A stretch of DNA of 51,946 nt from Gonium pectorale. Lineage: Eukaryota; Chlorophyta; Chlorophyceae; Chlamydomonadales; Volvocaceae. The stretch covers positions 5,362,096-5,414,041 of the forward strand of contig LSYV01000002.1 in assembly GCA_001584585.1 (NCBI GenBank), read 5' to 3'. Under the pieces are notes generated by a model, which worked only from the letters and a program-made list of their open reading frames with translations, did no database searches and had not been told where the DNA came from. A program made the translations under genes and the position numbers. Shown piece by piece: positions 11,401 to 21,700 of the stretch (position 1 is the stretch's first letter; each line of letters begins with the position of its first letter).

Positions 11401-12176
11401 CGTGTGTCCGTAACGCACACCCGGCAGCGCCCCGCCAGCTGCTGCAGCGGGTCCAGCCGCAGCCCACCCTCCGGAGTGCGCCACTCTGAGGACGCTCGCC
11501 AGCCGGCGGTGGCGCCCTGCGCGCATGGGGGGGGGCGCGGGAGGGCGGCGGGTGGGCGCACCGATGCGCCGCAGCGGGGGCTGCACTGGTGCACTGGGCG
11601 CAGGCACGGGTTGGAGCTCCCCGGGGGGGTGTAGCTGCGCCGGATCGGGCCCCGGTCCGGGGTCTGCCAACGCGCGCGGCATCATCATTGCAACTCCTGC
11701 TTGGCGAACCCCTGGAAGGCTGCTGTACGCACCCTAATGACGACGGGCAGGTTTGGCGCCATGTACTGCCGAACGAATTCATCGTACGACAGCTCGGCTG
11801 CTTCGCGACTCGGCAGCCGCCGATAATGATGGCCGTCTGGGATGGCAGCCGCCTCCACGGCCTCCACGGCGCCTGAGCAGCCCGGCTCGCCCGGCTGCCG
11901 CTGCGGTGCGCCCGCGCCACCGCCGCCGCCGCCGCCAGCCCCACCGGTGCCGCAAGCCGCGGGGCCAGCTGCGGGCCGGGTCGCAAGCGCGGCCCGCAGA
12001 GACAGTAGGGCACTCCGGCCGGACAGCATCGGATCGCCCTGTGGCAAGGTGGGGCGAGGGGCAGCTTGTCCGGGGACTGCACGCAGGACCAGAGCGATCG
12101 GATGGCGGGGCGAGGACACACGCGGGGCCGCCAGACGCAGCACGGGAGAGCCAAATGCACGCCATGCGGCAGCCAT
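8499..12176 (-). CDS. JMJD4: JMJD4-type JmjC-domain 2-oxoglutarate oxygenase
   Basis: Exons: 12176-11733, 11516-11398, 11181-10626, 10290-9745, 9504-9411, 9246-9171, 9081-8759, 8680-8499; about 779 residues with consistent phases. JMJD4 hallmarks in order: YDEFVRQYMAPNLPVVI, VSLEDFLAWW, LWYLKDWHF, VYFADDWLN, the JmjC core YRFCYLGPAGTWTPLHSDV with the Fe-binding H-x-D, NVCGRKRWLLL with a likely 2OG-binding Lys, VFVPSGWHH and SLNHNWLN with the distal His. In animals JMJD4 hydroxylates a Lys of release factor eRF1. The protein is much longer than the ~420-residue human form because of an Arg/Ala-rich N-terminal extension and low-complexity Ala/Pro/Gly inserts before LWYLKDWHF and after VYFADDWLN. 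The last intron (8758-8681, 78 bp) keeps the frame and could be retained. The gene is divergent from CAND1. Confidence 0.9.
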
Positions 12177-12726
12177 GTTGTCGCCCACGTGCCTGAGGGA
12201 TGGCCGTCGGCGGCGAGCGCAGAAGCTCCAGCGCCAGCGCTGGGCTGCGGGGTTTAGCGGCAGTGGTCAACGCATCAGCATTGCGTGACACTCGGGAGCA
12301 TCCCGGGGGTCCAAGTGCACCGCGGGCCCATCGCTCGTCGCCCGTCGCGTACCTGATTAGCGGTGGGGTTTCGGGTGGATTCATCTGTTTTTTCTTAATG
12401 CTATGAGCAGTATACGTACTATGCCTGGGGACAATAAATGTATTGCGACGGCGTGCACGGCCGTCGTGCGACGCGCTACGGTAGTCGCACATTGGCACGT
12501 TTGGTTCAGGTTGTAGCGTGCCAAGGACAATCCCAGTATACGAGTGCCGGCACAACAGGGTGTCCTGGTTTCGTGAGGAAAGGCAAGGGAGCTCCCGGCT
12601 TCCGCCGAGCAGCACCCGCAATTGAGGCGTCCGATCTACGCGACCCGGCTGCAGTCCGGAATCCAGTGCAGAAGTCCCGACCCTGAAACCGACATCTAGC
12701 GACACTTAGCATACAGCGACCTCAAA
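12177..12726. other. Shared head-to-head promoter region of the JmjC gene and CAND1
   Basis: 550 bp separate the ATG of the minus-strand JmjC gene (12176) from the CAND1 ATG (12727). The region must contain both 5' UTRs and promoters. An AT-richer patch lies at about 12355-12440. I found no coding exon and no clear TATA box. Confidence 0.55.
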
Positions 12727-15700
12727 ATGGCGTCAACAGCGCTTGTAGTGATTTTAGACAAGATCGCCAGTAAGGATAAGGATTTCCGGTATATGGCGAC
12801 GTCGGATCTGCTCCATGAGCTCCAGAAGGACACCTTCAAAGCGGACGCGGAGTTGGAGAAGAAGCTCTGTGCCGTGGTGCTGAACCAGCTGGAGGATCCA
12901 TCCGGGGATATCTCAAACCTTGCCGTCAGTTGGTAAGCTCGCCCCCGTGGGGCACCCATACCCATACCACAATCCCCCTCCCTCACACGCCGGCAAGAAG
13001 CAAAAGTTCATGTGCCCAGTGGATTTTTAAAACTCTTTATAACCCCTCACGCATACACACCTGCTTCGTACCTCATTGCTCACTCGGCCTCTCACGGAAC
13101 AGGGCGCTGGCAGCTGCCTGCTCCCCCCCGCCCTGCGCACGCTGTCCAAGTCACCGCACCCGACCCCCTCCTCATCGCACTCCATCGCCGCCGCCCGTTC
13201 CCCGCCCCCTCCCGCCCCCCCTCACCCGGCGCCCCAGCCTGGGCTACCTGGCCCGCAAAGTGGCCGACGCCCGTGCCGAGGACATGGTCCGCCAGCTGTG
13301 CGATAAGGTGGCGGGCTCCGGCCCCGCCTCGGGCGGCAGCAGCGCCGCCAGCAAGGCGCGCGACGCACAGCGCGAGATCGCGGCCATCGGGCTGAAGGCG
13401 CTGATCAAGGAGCTGCAGGGGGGCGGCAGCGGCGCGCTGGCGGGCCACGTGTCGGCCATCATCGCGGGCCGCATGCTGGAGGGTCTGGCGCAGCACAAGG
13501 TGGGCGCGGGGCGGGGGGGGGGCGGGCGGGGCAGGGGCCGCGTGAGGCCTGTTGTTTCCCTGATTGCCGTGGCGGGTCACAATTACTGTTGCTGGCGGGA
13601 CGTCGTCGGCTTCGTTGGCCATTCGCCGCGCGTGCGCAAGCTCCAGATCCCGTGCTCTCGTCCTGTACACGTCTCGTCTGCACCCCATATACTCCCCCAT
13701 GTACTCCCCCCTTCGTCCCTACCCACCCTGTGCCCGGCGCTCCGGCCCCAGGACGACACCGAGGTGGTGGGGCACGTGCTGGACATCCTGACGGAGCTCA
13801 TCCACCGCTTCGGGGGGCTGCTGGGGGCCGAGCACTGCCGCATCCGGGATGCGCTGCTGGGGGCGCTGGGAGAGGGGCGGCTGATGATGCGCAAGAAGGC
13901 GCTGCAGGGGCTGGGTGAGGCCGGGGGGGGAGGGCGGGGGGTTGGAGGGCGGGGAAGGGGGCGGGGGCCGTGGGCCGAGCGTTGTGGGCGGAGTGGGTTG
14001 GCATTGGCGCAGGCACTGGCGCAGACGCGGGCGCAGACGCGGGCGCAGACGCGGGCACAGACGCGGGCACAGACGCGGGCACAGACGCGGGCACAGACGC
14101 GGGGACCGGGAGCTGCGCCGCACAGGAGGAGGGCGGAGGGGAGGGGCATCCTCTGTGACCGGGAGGCGGGGTTGGGACTCGTTGCCAGCTGGCACAAAGC
14201 CCCTTCGTGCACGTGCGTTGGGCGTCTTGGCCGCCACACGCCACCGCAGCGGCGGAAGGGAACTGTCCAGGAGGCTTACAACACAGCCGGAGCAGCCAGG
14301 GTGGGAGCGAGCGCTGAGCACTGACTGAATAATAGTGTGTGCGCTTGGTCTGGGGTTTCTACCGCTGCCGACGGTGCGAAACCCCCCCTCCACCCTTCCA
14401 CGTCCCCCCCCCGCCTCCGGCAGCCGCCCTGTCGGTGTACCTGAACGACGACACGCTGGGCGGCGTGGTGTCGTTCCTGCTCAAGGCGCTGGAGGCGCCC
14501 GCCATCAAGCCGGACTTTGCGCGCACCTACGTGCAGGCGGTGGGGCAGATCAGGTGCGAACGGGCGGGCGGGGCGACGGGGGGTAGTGGGATTGGAAGGG
14601 GGGGGGGCGGCCGCGAGCTGCGTTCGACTGCATGCGAGCGGTGACATGGGGACGTATGCGTTTGCAATCGCTGCGGCATGCGTCGGTGGCACGCAGCCCC
14701 CTCCACGGGGGACTGCTTCCGTGCACCGCTCTCTGCGCCGCCCTGCCAACCGCCTCCGCCCGCCAACCGCCTCCGCCCGCCAACCGCCTCCGCCCGCCGC
14801 CCGCCTCCGCAGCCGCGCGGTGGGCTACCGCTTCGGCCGCTACCTGGGCACCGCGGTGCCACTGGCCATCAGCCACGCCAACAAGGCGGCGGAGGGGGAC
14901 GACGAGCTGCGGGAGCACTGCCTGCAGGTGCGTGGGTGCGTGGGGGTGGGGGAGGGGGTGCAGTGAAGGGTGGGGAAACGGGTCGCGGACACCGAATCGC
15001 ATACGCAACGCAACGCTACGCAAGAACTTGCGGCGGTCTTGGCGTAGTTGTAGACAACCGCGACGCCAGCAACGAGCGAACAGCACTGCTTCATATCTTT
15101 GACGGCTGTTGGCGCTGATGACGTGACGAGGAGGCGGCGGCGGAGGGTCCCATGCCCACCCGCCCAACCTAACACGCGGACAGACTGGCAGAGCACTGGC
15201 GACGCGAGCGCGGGCCTGCCCAGACGGACGGTCCCAACGTCACTGACCCCATCACCACTTGGTACTGACCTAGGGGGCGGATGGGCGGACGGTGACAGCG
15301 GAAGAACACGTTAGCGATGGATGGCGGTGTGTGTGTGGGGGATCCGGCGGCCCGAAGGTTGCGAAGCGACTACAGCGGACAAGCTGGCCGCCGCCAGCGA
15401 GCAGCGGCAGCGGAACCGGCGGCCAGCGGCAACTGTGGCGCTGATGCCGCCCCTCTCGCGAAAGCGTGGCTGCCGAAGACCCAAGTCATCTCCAGCGCTG
15501 TGCTTGCTCCTCACCCCTTCGGCCTCCGCACTACACCACCACTAACCTGGTTGCCCCCCCCGTCCCTCGGGAGGATGCTGGTTGACCCCAGTCCGCGCCC
15601 ACCAAGCCCTTGTCCTCAAACTCCATTTGCGTCCGCAGGCGCTGGAGGGCTTTGTGCTGCGCTGCCCGCACGACACGCGGCCGCAGCTGGACGCCGTGCT

Positions 15701-18700
15701 GGCGGCGGCGCTCAAGTACCTGCGGTACGACCCCAACTTTGCGGCGGACGACGACGAGGAGGGCGGCGACGACGACATGGGGGACGACGAGGAGGACGAG
15801 GACGCCGGGTGGGCGGGGCGGGGGGGGGAGGCGGGAGCGAGAGGGGCACCCGGGGGGGCCGGTCGTTTGGCTAGTGGGGGCCGGGGCGGGGCGGGGCGGC
15901 GGGTGCGCAGGAGGGCGCAGGGATCCTGGTCGTGCGACGCCGGGCGCCATGGCTCCCCTCCCTGCTTCCGATGTCCACAAACGCCGTGCTCCCGCGCTGA
16001 CGCGCACTCCCCCTCCTCCTCGGCCCCTGGACGTGCTTCCGTCTGGCGGGCCCCACAGCTCCTCCGAACGCCCTGGCCCTCGCCCCCCGCCCCTCGCCAG
16101 CCGACGACNNNNNNNNNNNNNNNNNNNNAGCCTGGGGCTGGCCACTGCGTGGCACCGGTCCGGGACCGCGCACAGTCGGGATGCGCCAGCCGCTTCAGCC
16201 ACGTCCCGCCCGACGGGGCGGCCGGCCGTCGCCCCCCTCCTCCGTCCACCCTCCCCCCCCTGGGCTGACCATCGCCGCCTCGCGCCCGCCCTCCCTCCCG
16301 ACCCCCGCCTGCCCGCGCCCCCTCCACCCCGCCCCCGCCCCGCAGGTGGCCGCCGAGGCGCTCCGCGTGTGCGAGGCGCTGGTGGGCGTGCTGCGACCCG
16401 ACCCCTCCGCCCCGGTGCCCCCGGAGCAGGCCCCCCTGGTGCAGCCGCTGTACTCGGCGGTCATGGCGCGGCTGAGGTGGGGCGGGAGGGGGCGGGCCGG
16501 GGGTTGCGAATGGGTTGGGATTGGGTTCGGATTGGGATGGGATTGGGGATGCGAGGGCGGCATCTAGGGGCGGGGCCCAAGGGGCGATGTGCGCACGATG
16601 CCAGGGTCTGTGTGCCCCTCCCCCGCCCCCGCCCCCGCCCCGCAGCCACGTACGCCCTCGGGCCGACTGCTGCTCGGTCCGCCGCGGGGCGCGTCCCCTC
16701 TCCCCCACCCCCCACCGTCTACTCCGTTGCCCGACCCCTACCTCACCCCCTCTCCCCGCCCGGCCCGCCCCCTAGCGCCACCGACCAGGACCAGGAGGTC
16801 AAGGAGTGCGCCATCAGCGCCATGGCGGCCGCGGCGGCGCGACTGGGGGACAGCCTCAAGGCCGAGGTGCGGAGCGGTCGAGGGGTGGGGGCAGCAGGAG
16901 GGCTAGAGGCGGAGGCTCGTGCCCGTGACCTCAATACTGCAAATGCCCCCACCCCCAGCTCCCACCTTTCCGCGCGGAATCCCCTGCCCCGCATCCTCCG
17001 CTCTCCCTTTGTCTTCCTGGCTGCGGACCAGGGAGCCCAGCCCCCTCCCCCCTCCCCCACCCCGCCCCCCCAGCTCCCGGGCGTTCTGCGCGTGCTGCTG
17101 GAGCGGCTGCGCAACGAGATCACCCGCCTGCCCGCCGTCAAGGCCATCACCACGCTGGCGGGCTCGCCGCTGCTGCCGGGCGAGCTGCTGGCAGGCGGGC
17201 CAGATGGGGGCGTGGCGGGCGAGCTGACGTCCTTCCTGCGCAAGGCCAGCAGGCCGCTGAGGCAGGCGTCGCTGGTGGCGCTGGAGGTGGGGCCGTGAGG
17301 GGGGGGGTTTACGGGGTGATCACGGATGGGGTCGGGGCGGGGGTGGAGCCGGCGGGGGGACTTGCGGAATCTGGGATTCTTTTGGAGCGTTCCACACTGC
17401 GGGGCCTTGTGTGGGCGAATGTTTCCCTTGGTGCCGAGGGGACCGGAAGCGCAGAGCAGAGGTGGGGTGTGGACAGGCCGGGCCACAACCCCCCTGTGTC
17501 GCTCTCTGAGTGCGTGCGGTGCCCGGTTTCATGGCGGACGAAGGGGTGCAGGAGCGGTTGCGCCTGGGCCGGGTCGGGGGGGGGGCATGGTGGCGTGGAG
17601 GGCCGGGGGGTAATACGGAATGGGAAACGGGTCGCGTCGCGGACACCGAATCGCATACTGTACTCAATGGAAGAACTTGTAGTGGTCTTGACGTAGTTAG
17701 GAGGGCCGGGGGGGGTGGGCCACAACCGGCTGCCGCGAGGGTACCGGTGTGGCGGGGGTTGCTGCCCCGCAGTCCGACACGGTGTCCGCCGGGCCCCAGA
17801 CCGATGCCGCCACGCATACCGCAAACTTTGCAGCCCCCCCACCCGAACCCACCAACCCGCACCCGCCTTCATTGCTCCATGGCTCTGCGCTGCTATCGCC
17901 TCCACCTCTCCACCCCTCGCGCCTCCTCGCGCCCCCTCGGTCCCCTCCCCTCAGGCGCTGGCCTCCCGCCACCCTGCCGCCCTGGAGGGCCCCGCCTGCG
18001 CCTCCGCCGTGGAGGAGACGGCCGCGCTAGTGTCGGACGGTGACGTGGCGCTGGCGGCGCTGGCGCTGCGCTTCCTGGTGTCCCTCATGGCCATGCCGGG
18101 GCCTGCGGGGGCGGCGGCCGCGGCGGCGGTGGCGGACAAGGCCCGTGGGCCGGCGCTGTCGCTGGTTCGCAGCCCGCTCCTGCAGGGCGCGGCGCTGGAG
18201 ACGCTACAGGCCTTCTTCGCGGCGCTGGCCACGTCGCCCGCGGCCGGGGGGGATGCGCTGCTGGGGGCGCTGCTGGACGCGGGGCGCAGCGCAGAGGCCG
18301 CGTCCAAGCAGGTGGGGGGAAGAGGGGTGGGGTTAAGACGGGGCGAGGGACTGGGGCAGAAGTGGCGGCTGCCTGGGGAGCGGGGTGCGGGGAGCGGGGT
18401 GCGGGGTGCAGCGGACGGGCATCGCCGCACGGCCGTCGGGGGCAGGGGGGGACGGGGGGCGACTGCGTGAGGGCAGAAGCGGCAGGGGCGGAGGGCGGGA
18501 GGGTGGGGGAAAGCTGTGGGCGATGTCGTAGGGCAGTGGGATGGGCGTCGACTGCGGGGTGGCCGGGTGAAGCGGCCCCACGTCGGCCCCGGCCCCGGCC
18601 AGTCGCCACCGCTCAGGCCCCCGCACCTGCACCTGCACTGTTAACCACGGATCGGCGCGGGCGGGGGCGCTGAAGCCTGAGGCCTGGTCCAGCTCACACG

Positions 18701-21700
18701 CTTACCTACTTGCGAGCACCCATTGCCCCCTCTTTCAAAACACGCACACGCACACGCACACTCACCCACATGCCCACAACACGCCTGCCCCCAGGCTCAG
18801 CACAGCGTGGCCCGCTGCGTGGCCGCGCTGGCCACCACCCGGCCCGACACGGTACAGCCCACCGTGGAGCTGCTGCTGCGGAGCGTCAACGCAGCGGACA
18901 CGGGTGGGGCGAGGGAGGGAGGGGGGGAAGAGGGGGGGCAGGGCGCGGGCGGTCAGGCGGGCGAGATAGCCCAGGGCAGGGGGCGGGGGGGTGGGCTGGC
19001 GGCGTGCGCGGCCCCCTATCCTAGAGGCCTTTCGCTTGGTGCTTGGGCTTGAAGACGGCGGCGCTTGCGTGGCCCTCTGCTTCCTCTGCCAACACGGCGC
19101 CTCAGGAAGGACTGTGGGCCTGGTGGTGCTGGCGGCGGCTGGCTCCGCCCTCACCCGCACCCCTCACTGAGTCCCCTCCTGCTCTTGACGGCCGCTCCCG
19201 TCACAGTCACAGGCGCTGGAACAGCTCGCACCTCCACCCACTCCACACATCCGCCAAACCGCCGCCATACACCCCCACGACCTCGCCCACCCAGCCTCCC
19301 GGCCCCACCACCACTTCCTCCCCGGCCCGCAGGCTCCCAGCGCCTGGCCCTGCTGTGCCTGGGCGAGATTGGCGGCCGCACCGACCTGTCGGGGCTGCCA
19401 GTAGTGGCGGCCGCAGCCAGCGGCGCGCTGTCCGCCCCCGGCAGCAGCGAGGAGGTGCGGGCGGCCGCCAGCCACGCGCTGGGCGGCATCGCGCGGGGCA
19501 ACCTGGCGCACTTCATGCCGGGGCTGGTGGGCCAGATCGCGGCGGCGGCGGGGCACCCCAAGCAGCAGTACCTGCTGCTGCAGGTGAGGGGGGCGGGGTG
19601 GGGGGCGGGGTGGGGGGCGGGGTGGGGGGCGGGGTGGGGGGCGGGGTGGGGGGCGAGGGGCGGGGGAAGTGGGGGTATGGGCGCGGGGCAACGGGGGGCG
19701 GAGGCGGCGGGGCGCCGGGGCCTGCGGGGGGAAACGGGAGTGGAATGTTGTGAGGCAGCCACAACCAGCCGTATCCACGCTCGCCCGCTCTGCTGACGTC
19801 GACTTCCGACGACTGCGGGTCAGCAGTGCTGCAAACGCAGCGATCCCGCGCCCCGCCGGGCCGTCTGCGGGCTGATGTGGAAGTGGCCCGCGTTTCCCCG
19901 CATGACGCTACCCCGGCCTGCTGCCTCGCCGTTGCGGTGCCGGCCATGCCGCTCGCTCCCCAATTCAGCCCCGGTCCTGCCCCCGCCCCTGCCCTCCCTG
20001 CCCCCAGGCGCTCAACGACGTCATCTCCACGCTCGCCTCTCCGGCTGGTGCGGCCACGGCCGGGCAGCTGGGGCCCGACATGGCGGACCAGGTGGGGGAG
20101 GGGCCCGAGGGATGAGGGATGAAGGATGAGGGGGACGTTTCGGGTCCGTGGGGCGCGTGGACAGAACGGGGAACAGACTGCAAAGCCGGGAGGCATGGAA
20201 CGGCGCGCAGCCCAAGGACCGGGCGTGGGACGGCCCTGCCTGCGGGATGGGGCCGCGTAGCGCTGCGGAGGCGGAGGCGGGAGCTTGGGGCACCGACCCA
20301 CGGGTCCGACGAGTTGCCTGCTCCTCCCCTCCCTCCCTTCTCCCTCCGTCACTGGGCGTACGCCGCGACGCCCCTACCTGTGCTGTGCTTTCTCAAGGGC
20401 GCGTTCCAACCCTCGATTTCTCGTGCTGTCCAACGTCTTCCCCACCGCCCCCAACGACCTCTGCAACTGCGCAAGCCAATCCCTGTACCCACCCAGGCCC
20501 CCGCAATCGCCTTCCGTCATCATCTTGCACCCTTCCCGCCCACCACCCACGCCGTCCTGCTGCCGCGCTGCGGTCCCCAGGTCCTGTCCCTGCTGTTCGG
20601 CGCCGCGGAGAGCGAGGAGGAGTGCCGCAACGTGGTGGCCGAGTGCGCGGGTCGTCTGGCGCTGCTGCACGGTGACAAGGTGCTGCCGGCGCTGCTGGAG
20701 CGGACCGCTGCGCAGTCGCCCAACATGCGCGCAGTGGTGAGGCGGGCGGACGAGGGGGGAGGGCATGGGGCTAGGGCGACCGCTGCGTCCCTGCAGCGTG
20801 GGCGGGGCAGCGCGGCGGACAGTCGCTGCGTGGGCTGTGTCCGTGAACCGTGTCCGGGACTCGACCGGCTTCACGAGGGGCCTCAATCCGGTGTCCAAGC
20901 GTCGGGGGCGGGGATGGGGCGGGGTTCCGAGGTTCATGCACGCACCTACCTCTCCCTACTCCGACAACCCCAGCCTCGTCCGACATATCTGGTATCAGCC
21001 GACAACGTCACCGGACGCGGACGCCGCTGCGCTCGAATTATGCACACCTGGCGGCTGCCTGCTCCTCGGAACGCTGACACCCTCCGGGAGCCGGCGGACC
21101 GAAGGCAAGAGGCGCTTGGCCGTCGGACGGACAGCTGGAGGCCGGTGCGGCCTCGTCAACCGCTCTGCTTCTGACTCCCCCCCCGTGTGCCCGGCCAGTC
21201 GGACGTTCGCGCCGGGTCAGGTCAACGGGCTGGGCTTGGGAACACAGTCAGCCAGGGATTCGGCCGGTGCGGGCTCATAAACTCGTCAAACGACCCGGCC
21301 ATGTGGTCCATACATGCACAGGACCACCGGGAGGCGCGGCATCGGGCAATAACCGGGAGTGCGCTCACCGGGGACCCTGGCCCCTTCCTTCCACCCGCAG
21401 CGCTCAGCCAGTTTTCAATGGTCGGGAGATGTATGCGCCCCAGGGCTTCCCTACTGAGAATGCCTTCCAACCCTTCACCCCCCGTGTGCCCGGCCCCATG
21501 GCCTGCCCGCCTGCAGGTTGTCTCCGCCGTCAAGTACGCGGTGGTGGAGCGGCCGCACCCCGTGGACGGCGCGCTGGGCCCCGTGCTGCTGCGCTTCCTG
21601 CTGCTGCTCAGCGACCCCGACCGCCACGTGCGCCGCGCCGCGGTGGTGGCGCTGTCGGGCTGCGCGCACGCCAAGCCGGGCCTGGTGGTGGGCCACCTGC

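Noticed and set aside
14019..14102. AQTR peptide repeat as a protein feature
   Set aside because: The repeat is open in frame but lies between CAND1 exons whose phases require it to be removed.
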